From assembly GCF_026625645.1 (NCBI RefSeq), contig NZ_CP113056.1, positions 3,261,001-3,325,000 on the forward strand: a stretch of 64,000 nucleotides of DNA. The letters are read 5' to 3'. Under the pieces are notes generated by a model. It was given only the letters and a program-made list of their open reading frames with translations. It was not told the origin of the DNA and ran no database searches. This DNA is from Ancylobacter sp. SL191 (lineage in GTDB: Bacteria; Pseudomonadota; Alphaproteobacteria; Rhizobiales; Xanthobacteraceae). Shown here in pieces: positions 25,308 through 34,535 of the stretch; within the stretch, counting starts at the first letter, position 1, and every line of letters starts with the position of its first letter. Made by a program: the position numbers and the translations under genes.

Positions 25308-25337
25308 CTTCGTCTCAGTCTGGCCTGACTGTCCGCC

Positions 25338-26423
25338 TCACTGGCCAGGGATCTTGTCGTCGATGCCCTTCACGTACCAGTTCATCGACAGGATGTCCTT
25401 GTCCGCGAGAACCGCGCCTTCCTTCACGACCAGCTCACCCTTCTGGTTGGTGATCGGGCCCTTGAAGGGATGAAGCGAGCCGTCCTTGATCGCGGCTTCG
25501 GTCTTCTCCGCCATAGCCTTCACATCGTCAGGCATGTTGGTGTAGGGCGCCATGACGACCTCGCCATCCTTCATGCCGCTCCAGGTGTCGGTGGACTTCC
25601 AGGTGCCGTCGAGCACTGCCTTGGTACGCTCGATGTAATAGGGCGCCCAATTGTCGACGATGGAAGTGAGCTGCGCCTTCGGCCCGAAGGCGATCATGTC
25701 GGACGCCTGGCCGAACGCCTTCATGCCGCGCGACTCGGCGGCCTGCATGGCGGCCGGGCTGTCGGTGTGCTGGGAGATCACGTCAGCGCCCTGGTCCATC
25801 AGCGCCTTGGCCGCATCGGCCTCCTTGGCCGGATCGAACCAGGAGTTCACCCAGACGATCTTGATCTTGATGTCGGGGTTGACCGACTGCGCGCCGAGCA
25901 TCAGCGAGTTGATGCCGGAGATGACTTCCGGGATCGGGAAGGAAGCGATGTAGCCGATCGTGCCGGTCTTGGAGGTCTTGGCCGCGATCTGGCCGAGGAT
26001 GTAGCGGCCTTCATGGAACTTCGAGTTGTAGGTCGCGACATTGGGCGCCGTCTTGTAGCCCGTCGCGTGCTCGAAATAGACCTTGGGATAGCGCTTCGCC
26101 ACCTTCAGCGTCGGCTCCATATAGCCGAACGAGGTGGTGAAGATCAGCTTGTTGCCGGCGCGCACGAGCTGCTCGATGACGCGCTCGGCGTCCGGGCCCT
26201 CCGGCACGTTCTCGACATAGGTCGTCTCGACCTTGTCGCCGAACTCCTTCTCGACCGCCTTGCGGCCCTGATCGTGCTGGTAGGTCCAGCCGAAATCGCC
26301 GACCGGACCGATATAAACGAAGCCGATCTTCAGCTTCTCGGCGGCTGAGGCGCTGGTCGTGCCGACGCCGGCGAGCGCGAAGCCCGCGGCGATGGCGACC
26401 GCCATGGAGAGAATCTTGCGCAT
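25338..26423 (-). CDS. BMP family ABC transporter substrate-binding protein
   Basis: This 361-residue protein is read from the ATG at 26423 (GGAG upstream). It has a signal peptide ending SASAA. LKIGFVYIGPVGDFGWTYQH, then YVENVPEGPDAERVIEQLVR, IGYIASFPIPEVISGINSLM, VNSWFDPAKEADAAKALMDQ and GADVISQHTDSPAAMQAAE are signatures of the BMP (PnrA/Med-like) group that binds nucleosides, purines or related ring compounds in the periplasm. It is encoded with two permeases and a double ATPase, a complete importer. Linked hydrolases suggest a nitrogen-rich heterocycle or ureide as substrate. Confidence 0.88.
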   Translation of the reverse strand: MRKILSMAVAIAAGFALAGVGTTSASAAEKLKIGFVYIGPVGDFGWTYQHDQGRKAVEKEFGDKVETTYVENVPEGPDAERVIEQLVRAGNKLIFTTSFGYMEPTLKVAKRYPKVYFEHATGYKTAPNVATYNSKFHEGRYILGQIAAKTSKTGTIGYIASFPIPEVISGINSLMLGAQSVNPDIKIKIVWVNSWFDPAKEADAAKALMDQGADVISQHTDSPAAMQAAESRGMKAFGQASDMIAFGPKAQLTSIVDNWAPYYIERTKAVLDGTWKSTDTWSGMKDGEVVMAPYTNMPDDVKAMAEKTEAAIKDGSLHPFKGPITNQKGELVVKEGAVLADKDILSMNWYVKGIDDKIPGQ

Positions 26424-26523
26424 GAACGTCTCCGTTCCCATTATGTCGCGGCCGAAATAACGTCCGGCAGCACGCGGCCGCGACCGCGATGCCGGGGGCC
26501 GTCGCCACGGCCCGAAAAGAGGA

Positions 26524-27447
26524 TCAGCGATCCGGCACGAAGGGCACGCCCAGTCCTGCCGGCGCTCCCTGCCCGCGCTTCAGCGCCGATATGATAACCA
26601 GCGCCACAACGGTCGCCAGATAGGGCAGCGAGGACAGCAACTGAGAGGGCACACCGAGGCCGAAGCCCTGAACGTGCAGTTGCAAGATCGAGACCGCGCC
26701 GAAGAGATAGGCGCCGGCGAGCAGTGAGAGCGGCTTCCAGGCTGAAAACACCACCAGGGCAAGAGCGATCCAGCCCCGACCGGCCGTCATGTCGCTGGCC
26801 CAGAAGGGCGTATAGGCGAGCGACAGATGCGCCCCGGCGAGCCCGGCGCAGGCGCCGCCAAACATGATCGCCAGCGTGCGGATCTTGCGCACGGGGTGGC
26901 CCAACGCGTGGGCCGCCACAGGGTTTTCGCCGACGGCGCGCAGCACCAGTCCGGCGCGGGTGCGGGCAAGGCCATAGGTGACCAGCGCCAGAAGCAGCAG
27001 CGAGAGATAGACGAAGGCGTCTTGCCCGAAGAGCATCTCACCCACCACCGGCAGCTCGGTGAGGACGGGAATGTGAAGCTGCGGCGCGCCGTCGAGCCGC
27101 GTGCCGACGAAGGGCGCGCCGATCAGCCCGGCAATGCCGAGCCCGAGGATCGTTGTCGCCAACCCCGAAGCGACCTGATTGGCTGCAAGCCATACGGCAA
27201 GCCCGGCGAAGACCAACGATAACAGCGCACCCGCGATCACGGCGGCGACGGTGCCGAGGATGAGGCTGCCCGTGCCATAGGCGGTCGCGTAGCCAACCGC
27301 CGCGCCGACGATCATCATGCCCTCGACGCCGAGATTGAGCGTTCCCGCGCGTTCGGCCACGAGTTCCCCCAGCGAGGCGAGCAGGAGCGTGGTCGCCGCT
27401 GCGACGATGCTCGCCAGCACCGCGCCGAAAATGGCCGCATCAAGCAT
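26524..27447 (-). CDS. BMP-type ABC transporter permease 2
   Basis: This 307-residue protein is read from the ATG at 27447, which overlaps the stop of permease 1 by 8 bases. It has eight or nine hydrophobic segments. GELVAERAGTLNLGVEGMMI, the permease hallmark of the RbsC/BmpG group, is at about 25-44, and RAVGENPVAAHALGHPVRKI is the cytoplasmic loop that contacts the ATPase. It forms the translocation pore with permease 1. Length is normal. Confidence 0.9.
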   Translation of the reverse strand: MLDAAIFGAVLASIVAAATTLLLASLGELVAERAGTLNLGVEGMMIVGAAVGYATAYGTGSLILGTVAAVIAGALLSLVFAGLAVWLAANQVASGLATTILGLGIAGLIGAPFVGTRLDGAPQLHIPVLTELPVVGEMLFGQDAFVYLSLLLLALVTYGLARTRAGLVLRAVGENPVAAHALGHPVRKIRTLAIMFGGACAGLAGAHLSLAYTPFWASDMTAGRGWIALALVVFSAWKPLSLLAGAYLFGAVSILQLHVQGFGLGVPSQLLSSLPYLATVVALVIISALKRGQGAPAGLGVPFVPDR

Positions 27448-28516
27448 GCTTGGCCCCTTCCACCCGCCGGACGCGGTAGCGCACGAGGACATCCGCCGCG
27501 AGGATCGCGATCAGCAGCGTGCCCTGGAACACGCGGGTGACATCGAAGGGCAGGCGCATGCTGATCTGCGCCGCCTCGCCGCCAATATAGGTGAGGGCCA
27601 GCACCAGGCTGGAAATGAGGATGAGCACCGGATGCAGGCGCCCGAGCATGGCGGCGATGATCGCGGTGAAGCCGTAGCCCGGCGAAATGCTCGGCTGAAG
27701 CTGGCCGATGGGGCCGGCCACTTCGATGATGCCGGCAAGGCCCGCGAGCCCGCCCGAGACCGCGAAGACACCATAGGTCACGCGCTTTTCGTCGAAGCCG
27801 GCAAAGGCGGCCGCGCGGGGCGCGGAGCCGCCGAGCTCGATGGAGTAGCCGACCAGCGTGCGGCCAAGCACGAAGGTGGCGACCGCGATGACGACCAGCG
27901 CGATGGCGATGCCGCCATGCAGGCGCCCTTCCTCGAACAGCAGCGGCATGATCGCCACATCGTCGAAGGTCACGCTCTGCGGAAAATTGAAGCCCTGCGG
28001 GTCACGCCACGGTCCGCGCACCAGATAATCCAGACCGAGCTGGGCGACATAGACCAGCATCAGCGAGGTGAGGATCTCGCTGGCGCCGAAGCGCACGCGC
28101 AGGAAGGCGGGGATCAGCCCCCACAGCGCTCCGCCAATGGCGCCCAGCACCAGCATGGCCGGTAGAACCCAAGGGCCGGCGTCGGTGCCATGGGTGACGA
28201 GCGCCAGCGATGAGCCCAGCACCGCGCCGGCGACATACTGCCCTTCCGCCCCGATGTTCCAGCGATTGGCGCGGTAGCAAAAAGCGAGGCCGGTGCCGAT
28301 GAGCATCAGCGGCGAGGCCTTCACCACCAGCTCCTGCAACGTCCACAGATCGGTCAGCGGCACGATGAAATAGATGCCGAAGGCGCGGATCGGATCATGG
28401 CCGAGCGCGACGAACATGATGGTGCCGACCACCACCGTCACGGCGATGGCGATCAGCGGCACCGCGGCGAGCCGCAGCGAGGAGATGTGCTCCTGCCGTT
28501 CCAGCCTAAGCGGCAT
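27440..28516 (-). CDS. BMP-type ABC transporter permease 1
   Basis: This 358-residue protein starts at the ATG at 28516, 11 bases inside the ATPase gene; an earlier GTG/ATG would extend into it further. It is an inner-membrane protein with about nine segments. FCYRANRWNIGAEGQYVAGA is the conserved motif matching 'NIGAEGQ' of nucleoside-type BMP permeases, and GYGFTAIIAAMLGRLHPVLI is another shared stretch. It pairs with permease 2. Tight overlaps across the three genes show one operon. Confidence 0.9.
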   Translation of the reverse strand: MPLRLERQEHISSLRLAAVPLIAIAVTVVVGTIMFVALGHDPIRAFGIYFIVPLTDLWTLQELVVKASPLMLIGTGLAFCYRANRWNIGAEGQYVAGAVLGSSLALVTHGTDAGPWVLPAMLVLGAIGGALWGLIPAFLRVRFGASEILTSLMLVYVAQLGLDYLVRGPWRDPQGFNFPQSVTFDDVAIMPLLFEEGRLHGGIAIALVVIAVATFVLGRTLVGYSIELGGSAPRAAAFAGFDEKRVTYGVFAVSGGLAGLAGIIEVAGPIGQLQPSISPGYGFTAIIAAMLGRLHPVLILISSLVLALTYIGGEAAQISMRLPFDVTRVFQGTLLIAILAADVLVRYRVRRVEGAKHA

Positions 28517-30059
28517 GGGTGCCCTCCCCGGTCTGCTCATGCCCGTGGGCGCCACCCATGGCGAGGCCGATCGCCTCGCGCGAGGTCTCGGCGACCGGCA
28601 CTGGTGCCGTCAACCGACCCTCACTCATCACCGCGATGCGGTCGGTGAATTCCAGCAGTTCGTCCAGATCCTGACTGATGACCAGCACGGCGCAGCCTTC
28701 CGCCGCCTTCTCGCGCAACGTCGTGCGGATGAAGGCCGCTGCCGCGGCGTCGACACCCCAGGTCGGCTGGTCGACGATTAGCAGCACAGGTTCGCGCAGC
28801 ACCTCGCGGCCAATGACGAATTTCTGCAGATTGCCGCCCGAGAGCCGCCGCGCTTTGGGATCCTTGCCGCCGAAGCGCACGTCGAAACGCCGGACGATCT
28901 CCTGAAAGCGGTCGTACAGGGCGTTGCGGCGGACGATGCCGTGGCCCACCAGCGCGCCATCGCCATGGGTGGTCAGCAGCACATTGTCCGAGAGCCGCAT
29001 ATCCGGCGCGGCAGCGTGGCCAAGCCGCTCTTCCGGCACGAAGCCGGCCTTGAGCGCGCGCCGGGCGGTCGGCCCGAGCCCGCCGGCGGCGACCTTGTCG
29101 ATGATGATGGCTTCGGCGTCCGGGTTCGGCTGCTCGCCGGACAGCGCCTCAAACAGGGCTGTCTGGCCGTTGCCCGCCACGCCGGCAATGCCGACGATCT
29201 CGCCGGCGCGGATTTCCAGATTGATATCGCGCAGCGCCGAGCCGCGCGAGCCATCGCCGGCAACGTTCAGGTTGCGTACCAGAAGACGCGGCTCGCCCAG
29301 CTCATGCGTCACATGGCGCGGCGTGCGGGGCACTTCCGCGCCCACCATCAGCCGGGCGAGGCTCGACGCACTCTCCTGCGCCGGATCGACCTCGGCGATG
29401 AATTTGCCGCCGCGCAGCACCGTGGCGCGCTGGCAGAGGCGGCGCACCTCGTCGAGCTTATGGCTGATGAACAGCACCGCCCGGCCCTCGCTTGTGAGCA
29501 GGTCGACCGTGCGGAACAGCGATTCGGATTCGTCGGGCGTGAGCACCGAGGTTGGTTCGTCGAGAATGAGCACGCGCGGATCGCCCAGCAGGCAGCGCAC
29601 GATTTCCACCCGCTGACGTTCCCCAACGGAAAGATCGCCGACGCGGCGATAGGGTTCGACGCCAAGGCCGTAGCGCTGCACGCAGGCGTCGATGCGCGCG
29701 GCAAGCGCCGGCAGCGGTTCATGGCCGGCGAGGCCCAGCGCGACATTCTCCACGACGGTGAGTGCATCGAACAGGGCGAAATGCTGGAAGACGACGCCCA
29801 CCCCCTTGGCCCGCGAACTCGCCGGATCGGGAAAGACGATCGGCGTGCCGTCATAGAGCAGTTCGCCGGAATCGGGCTGCAGCAGGCCGCACAGCATCTT
29901 CACCAGCGTCGATTTGCCGGCGCCATTCTCGCCCAGCAGCGCATGGGTCTCACCGCCGCGTATGGCGAGGCTGACCTGATCATTCGCGACCAGCGCGCCG
30001 AAACGCTTGGTCAGGGCAACGGCTTCGAGAAGTGGCGCGGCGGCGACAACCTCAGCCAT
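28506..30059 (-). CDS. BMP-type ABC transporter ATPase with two nucleotide-binding domains
   Basis: This 517-residue ATPase has the fused double-NBD form found with BMP and ribose-type importers. The first NBD has Walker A GENGAGKST at about 42-50, ABC signature LSVGERQRVEIVRC and Walker B VLILDEPTSVL. The second has the usual degenerate Walker A GVAGNGQTAL, signature LSGGNLQKFVIGREV and LLIVDQPTWGVD. It is first of the leftward operon and ends inside permease 1. The divergence from standard Walker A in the second half is typical of the family. Confidence 0.92.
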   Translation of the reverse strand: MAEVVAAAPLLEAVALTKRFGALVANDQVSLAIRGGETHALLGENGAGKSTLVKMLCGLLQPDSGELLYDGTPIVFPDPASSRAKGVGVVFQHFALFDALTVVENVALGLAGHEPLPALAARIDACVQRYGLGVEPYRRVGDLSVGERQRVEIVRCLLGDPRVLILDEPTSVLTPDESESLFRTVDLLTSEGRAVLFISHKLDEVRRLCQRATVLRGGKFIAEVDPAQESASSLARLMVGAEVPRTPRHVTHELGEPRLLVRNLNVAGDGSRGSALRDINLEIRAGEIVGIAGVAGNGQTALFEALSGEQPNPDAEAIIIDKVAAGGLGPTARRALKAGFVPEERLGHAAAPDMRLSDNVLLTTHGDGALVGHGIVRRNALYDRFQEIVRRFDVRFGGKDPKARRLSGGNLQKFVIGREVLREPVLLIVDQPTWGVDAAAAAFIRTTLREKAAEGCAVLVISQDLDELLEFTDRIAVMSEGRLTAPVPVAETSREAIGLAMGGAHGHEQTGEGTHAA

Positions 30060-30201
30060 GGGAGATGCCCCCGGCGCACGCGGCGGGAGGGCAGCTAAGC
30101 TGTGGCTGCGGCTTGCGATTCATGCTCGACCGAGTGCGGAAGTTGTGTCCGGCAGCATGGCATGACGCAAGGATGGAGCAAGCCTAAACTCTGGTCCATC
30201 C

Positions 30202-30240
30202 GGTCCGAAATTTGACGCCTTTTGCGTCAAATTCCGAACC
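30202..30240 (-). terminator. Long hairpin downstream of qor
   Basis: Arms GGTCCGAAATTTGACGC (30202-30218) and GCGTCAAATTCCGAACC (30224-30240) pair along 17 bases with two or three mismatches and a CTTTT loop. It starts three bases after the qor stop. The AT-rich, long stem is unlike the other terminators here and could also be a regulator site for the transporter operon, whose start is about 140 bases left. Confidence 0.5.
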
Positions 30241-30242
30241 GA

Positions 30243-31220
30243 TCACGGAAGCAGAACGGTCGAGCCCGTGGTGCGGCGCCCCTCGAGATCGCGATGCGCC
30301 TCCGCGACATCCGCCAGCTTGTAGCGCTGGTCGATGGCGATTTTCACCACGCCGGAGCCAACCACCTCGAACAGGTCGCCGGCGTTGGCGAGCAATGCCT
30401 CGCGTGTCGCGACATGGCTGAACAATGTCGGGCGGGTCGCGTAGAGCGAGCCCTTCTGCGACAGGGCCAGCAGGCTGAAATTCTGGATCGCGCCCGAGGC
30501 GTTGCCAAAGCTGACGAACATGCCGCGCGGGCGCAGGCAGTCAAGCGAGGCCGGATAGGTCGCCTGGCCGACGCCGTCATAGACCACGTCGCAGAGCGCG
30601 CCCTCGGTGATGTCCTTCACCCGCGCGACGAAATCCTCCTCGCGGTAGTTGATGACATAGGCGGCGCCATTGGCGCGGGCGAGTTCCGCCTTTTCGGCCG
30701 AGCCGACCGTGCCAATGACGGTGGCGCCGAGATGCGTCGCCCACTGGCATAGGATGAGGCCGACGCCGCCGGCGGCCGCCTGCACAAGCACCGTATCGCC
30801 CGCCTTCACCGGAAACGTCTGACGCAACAGATAGCGCGCGGTCATGCCCTTCAGCATCATCGCCGCGGCCGTCTCGTCGGGAATGTTGGCGGGCAGCTTG
30901 AGCAGTGGCGCCACGGGCATGACGCGCTCGCTGCAATAGGCGCCGAGCGAGGAGCCATAGGCCACGCGATCGCCCGGCTTGAACTCGCTCACGCCCTCGC
31001 CGACCTCGACCACCACGCCAGCCGCTTCATTGCCGGGGATGAAGGGGAGGCCCTGCGGCGGCGGGTAGAGACCGCTGCGGAAATAGGTGTCGATGAAGTT
31101 CAGCCCGATGGCGGTGTGGCGCAGGCGAACCTGTCCGGGACCGGGGGAGCCGACGGTGATCTCCTCATAGGACAGAACCTCAGGGCCACCGACTTCATGG
31201 ACACGTACCGCCCAGGCCAT
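30243..31220 (-). CDS. qor: NADPH:quinone oxidoreductase, Qor-like
   Basis: This 325-residue zinc-free member of the medium-chain dehydrogenase/reductase group is read from the ATG at 31220 (GGGAG five bases upstream). It has GLNFIDTYFRSGLYPPPQGL, PFIPGNEAAGVVVEVGEGV, then the NADPH-binding VLVQAAAGGVGLILCQWATH and DVVYDGVGQATYPASLDCL. These are the marks of QorA-type quinone reductases that reduce quinones with NADPH. It has no zinc-ligand cysteines. It is leftward, downstream of pcs by 46 bases. Confidence 0.9.
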   Translation of the reverse strand: MAWAVRVHEVGGPEVLSYEEITVGSPGPGQVRLRHTAIGLNFIDTYFRSGLYPPPQGLPFIPGNEAAGVVVEVGEGVSEFKPGDRVAYGSSLGAYCSERVMPVAPLLKLPANIPDETAAAMMLKGMTARYLLRQTFPVKAGDTVLVQAAAGGVGLILCQWATHLGATVIGTVGSAEKAELARANGAAYVINYREEDFVARVKDITEGALCDVVYDGVGQATYPASLDCLRPRGMFVSFGNASGAIQNFSLLALSQKGSLYATRPTLFSHVATREALLANAGDLFEVVGSGVVKIAIDQRYKLADVAEAHRDLEGRRTTGSTVLLP

Positions 31221-31266
31221 GACAACTCCCACGCTTTGATTGGATCGCTTCGGCGCGCGCGCCGGT

Positions 31267-32028
31267 TCAGAGGCCGCCCGTGCTGTCCTGCGCTGCCGGG
31301 CGGCGGAACGGGATCAGTCCGAAGACCAGGAAGTACAGCGCACAGGCGCACAGGCCGAGCACCACCCAGCCCGGCGGGTTCAGTCCTTCCACGACAGCCA
31401 CAACGGCGAGCACGGCCCAGAGGGCGAGCAAACCAATGGTGAGAAGGCGCAACCGCACCACGCGGAAAGGATGCACGAACTTGATCGGCAGGAAGGTCGC
31501 GACCGAGAGCAGCGCGATGATGGCGGCAATCAGCCAGGCATTCATCGGCACCAGGAAGAAATAAAACACGACGAGGTTCCAAACGGCGGGAAAGCCCTGG
31601 AAATACAGGTCGTCGGTCTTCATCTCGGTGTCGGCGAAATAGAGCGCGCTGGTCAGCAGAATGGCAGCGCTGGCGGGCACGGCGAGCCAGGCCGGCATCA
31701 GCCCGCCCATGGCGACGGCAAAGGCCGGCACCAGCACATAGGTGAGATAGTCCACCACCAGATCGAGCGTTTCGCCTGACCAGCGCGGCAGCACCTCCCA
31801 CACCCGCGCACGGCGGGCCATCGTGCCGTCGATGCCATCGACGAACAGGGCGGCGCCAAGCCAGGCGAACATGATCGACCAGTGGCCCTCGACCGCCGCG
31901 ATCAGCGCGAGCAAGCCGCAGACGGCGCCGGAGGCGGTGAACAGGTGAACGGCGAAGGCGAGCGTCTGGCGACGCTTGGGACGCTCTATCATCAGCTTGT
32001 CAGCCAGCGACTTTGATGAAATCGCCAC
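31267..32028 (-). CDS. pcs: Phosphatidylcholine synthase
   Basis: This 253-residue inner-membrane enzyme has six to eight hydrophobic segments and makes phosphatidylcholine in one step from CDP-diacylglycerol and choline. The CDP-alcohol phosphatidyltransferase motif is complete: VDGIDGTMARRAR, then GETLDLVVDY (DxxDGxxAR…GxxxDxxxD). Other features, such as YFADTEMKTDDLYFQGFPAV, WNLVVFYFF and VHPFRVVRLR, are those of Pcs of plant- and animal-associated alphaproteobacteria. It is divergent from the UbiH-like gene. Confidence 0.93.
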   Translation of the reverse strand: MAISSKSLADKLMIERPKRRQTLAFAVHLFTASGAVCGLLALIAAVEGHWSIMFAWLGAALFVDGIDGTMARRARVWEVLPRWSGETLDLVVDYLTYVLVPAFAVAMGGLMPAWLAVPASAAILLTSALYFADTEMKTDDLYFQGFPAVWNLVVFYFFLVPMNAWLIAAIIALLSVATFLPIKFVHPFRVVRLRLLTIGLLALWAVLAVVAVVEGLNPPGWVVLGLCACALYFLVFGLIPFRRPAAQDSTGGL

Positions 32029-32205
32029 TGCTTTTCCTCCTGCGACCCAACCGGCGCATTTTTGATACGTGACTGCACGATCCGCCGACCACTTCCACGC
32101 CTATAACATGTGCGCGCATTAGCACGCATTGTCAGTTGGAGTGGTCCTGCTTATCCCACACTCCGGCGCGAGCTTATAGTCCCGCAGACGACAAGGGAGA
32201 TCGAG

Positions 32206-33417
32206 ATGTCAGCCAAGCCCGGTACCGAACGGCATATCGCGGTGGTCGGTGGCGGCGCAAGCGGCCTCGTGGCGGCTCTGGCGCTCGCTTCCAGCGGCCT
32301 CGACGTGACGCTCATCGCCCCTGCACGCAGCGTCGATCCGCGCACCACGGCGCTGATGGATGGTTCGGTGAATGCGCTGAAGGCGCTCGGCGTGTGGGAG
32401 CGCCTCGGGCCGCAGGCCGCGCCTTTGCGCATTATGCGCGTGCTCGACGGCACGACGCGGCTGCTGCGTGCGCCGCAGGTCGATTTCCGGGCCGGCGAAC
32501 TGGGCCTGGAGGCCTTCGCCTGGAATGTCGAGAACGAGGCTCTGCTGGCGGCGCTGGAGGAAGCAGTCGCCGGTGCCCCGCGCATTCGGCGCCTGCGCGC
32601 CAGTGTGACCGATGCGGCCGATCAGGGTGGTCACGTGCGTCTTGCCCTGGACACCGGCGACGCGCTGGAAGTCGCGTTGGTTGCGGCCGCCGACGGGCGA
32701 CAGTCGCCCTGCCGCCGGGCGGCGGGCATCGATGTGCGCACGCGGGACTACCCGCAGGTGGCGGTGACCGCGACGCTGGCGCATGGACGACCGCATGGCG
32801 ACATCTCCACCGAGTTCCACACCGAGACCGGGCCGTTCACCCTCGTCCCCCTGCCCGGCCAGCGCAGCAGTATCGTTTGCGTGGTTTCGCCCCGCGAGGC
32901 GGAGACGCTGATGGCGCTGGACGAGGACGCGTTCAGCCGTGTCATGGAGCGGAAGGCACGTTCCATCCTCGGGGCGATGCGGCTCGATTCGCCGCGCGGC
33001 AGCTTTCCGCTCAGCGCCCGTACCGCCACGCTTTTCGCCAAGGGCCGCATCGCGTTGATCGGCGAGGCCGCCCACATCATCCCCCCCATCGGTGCGCAGG
33101 GCCTCAATCTCGGTATTCGCGACGCCGCGACGCTGGCCGAAGTGGTGGACGATGTGTCTCGCGCGGGCGGGGATGTCGGCGGTGCGGCGGTGAGTGAGGC
33201 CTATGAAAGCCGGCGCCGGGCGGATGTGGAAAGCCGCACCTTCGCGGTCGACCTGCTCAACCGCTCGCTGCTCAGCGGCTTCCTGCCCATGGCGGGGGTG
33301 CGCGGTCTCGGCCTGTGGCTGCTCGACAAGACGCCGATGCTGCGGCGGGCGGTGATGCGCGAGGGTGTCGGTCCGACCCGCGACGTTCCGGCCCTTCTCA
33401 CCGGCAAGGTTGCCTGA
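32206..33417 (+). CDS. FAD-dependent UbiH/UbiL-type monooxygenase
   Basis: This 403-residue flavoprotein hydroxylase is read from the ATG at 32206 after GGGAGATCGAG. It has the N-terminal FAD fold AVVGGGASGLVAALALASSG, the middle DG motif ADGRQSPCRRAAGI, and GEAAHIIPPIGAQGLNLGIR near residues 284-303, typical of the ubiquinone ring hydroxylases of the UbiH/F/I/L group. It probably acts in ubiquinone biosynthesis, ring position unknown. A stand-alone aromatic hydroxylase is the alternative. Confidence 0.85.
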   Translation: MSAKPGTERHIAVVGGGASGLVAALALASSGLDVTLIAPARSVDPRTTALMDGSVNALKALGVWERLGPQAAPLRIMRVLDGTTRLLRAPQVDFRAGELGLEAFAWNVENEALLAALEEAVAGAPRIRRLRASVTDAADQGGHVRLALDTGDALEVALVAAADGRQSPCRRAAGIDVRTRDYPQVAVTATLAHGRPHGDISTEFHTETGPFTLVPLPGQRSSIVCVVSPREAETLMALDEDAFSRVMERKARSILGAMRLDSPRGSFPLSARTATLFAKGRIALIGEAAHIIPPIGAQGLNLGIRDAATLAEVVDDVSRAGGDVGGAAVSEAYESRRRADVESRTFAVDLLNRSLLSGFLPMAGVRGLGLWLLDKTPMLRRAVMREGVGPTRDVPALLTGKVA

Positions 33418-33419
33418 AC

Positions 33420-34379
33420 TCAGCGCAGGCCGTGCGGCAGCATGTCGTGCTGCAGGGCGTACAGCATGAGCGTGACGGTGAGCACGGACACCACCGTGCC
33501 GATCAGCACGCCGCCGGACGCGCCCTGCACATAGGTCTCGTACTGCTTCGCCATGATGAAGGCGTTGAGCGCGGGCGGCAGGCTCGCCATCAGCACGGCC
33601 GTAGCGATCCACACCGGATCGAAGCCGCCGACCATTGAGAGCACCAGCCAGACCAGCGCCGGGTGGACCAGCAGCTTGATGGCCAGCAGCGCGGGCACCT
33701 CGCTCTGCATCCGGTTCATCGGTCGCAGCGCGACGGAGACGCCGAGGGTGAACAGCGCGCAGGGCGCTGCGGCGTTGCGCAGGAATTCCAGCGTCTTCTC
33801 GATGGCAGCGGGCGGGTGGAACTCGATATAGGCGGCGAAGACGCCGAGGAAGGTTGCGACGTTGAAGGGGTGGGTCACCACGCGGCGCACGACCAAGAGC
33901 AGCGTCGCCGACAAGGGCCGTTTGTCGCGCCCGCCGACCGCCATCAGGATCGGCACGATGGTGAAGAAGAACAGGCTGTCAAAGACGAAGATCAGCGCCG
34001 TCGGCACCGAGGCGCCCATGCCGAGCGCGCCCAGCGTCAGGCCGGGGCCCATATAGCCGACATTGGAATAGGAGCCGAGAATCGCCGCGATGGTCGCTTC
34101 CGGCAGGTTGCCACGGCGCAGCCACAGTCCCACCAGCAGTGACAGCCCGAAGCAAGCCGCTGTCGACAGGGTGGTGGCGGCGATGAAGGCGCCATTGGTC
34201 AATTCATGGAACGGGGTGCGAGCCACCAGCGAGAAAAACAGCGCCGGCAGAGCCACATAGATGATGAAAAAGCTCAACCAGGCGAGGCCGCTCTCGGGGA
34301 TGCGCGCGAGCCGGCCGCATCCCAGCCCGAGGAAGATGACGCCGAAAAACGGAAGTGCTAACGCTAGAACCTCGGCCAT
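33420..34379 (-). CDS. AEC family transporter (auxin efflux carrier-like)
   Basis: This 319-residue membrane protein has ten predicted segments in two groups of five. LALPFFGVIFLGLGCGRLAR at the start, GSYSNVGYMGPGLTLGALG in segment 4 with its conserved Asn-x-Gly, and ASLPPALNAFIMAKQYETYV near the second repeat are characteristic. Members export or take up small organic anions such as malonate or malate; the substrate cannot be predicted. It is convergent with the UbiH-like gene by two bases. Confidence 0.88.
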   Translation of the reverse strand: MAEVLALALPFFGVIFLGLGCGRLARIPESGLAWLSFFIIYVALPALFFSLVARTPFHELTNGAFIAATTLSTAACFGLSLLVGLWLRRGNLPEATIAAILGSYSNVGYMGPGLTLGALGMGASVPTALIFVFDSLFFFTIVPILMAVGGRDKRPLSATLLLVVRRVVTHPFNVATFLGVFAAYIEFHPPAAIEKTLEFLRNAAAPCALFTLGVSVALRPMNRMQSEVPALLAIKLLVHPALVWLVLSMVGGFDPVWIATAVLMASLPPALNAFIMAKQYETYVQGASGGVLIGTVVSVLTVTLMLYALQHDMLPHGLR

Positions 34380-34535
34380 TGGCGTTGGCTACCGGCTCGC
34401 CAGGGGCCGGTCAATCGGTCTTTCGGGGCGAAAAGCCGTGCCGCCGGTGGCGGATGGCATCGCTGTTGCGTCGACGCCCCGGAGGACAGAACAGATGACG
34501 GGACGGCCTCGGGCGTCGCGGGAGAGGATGGACGG

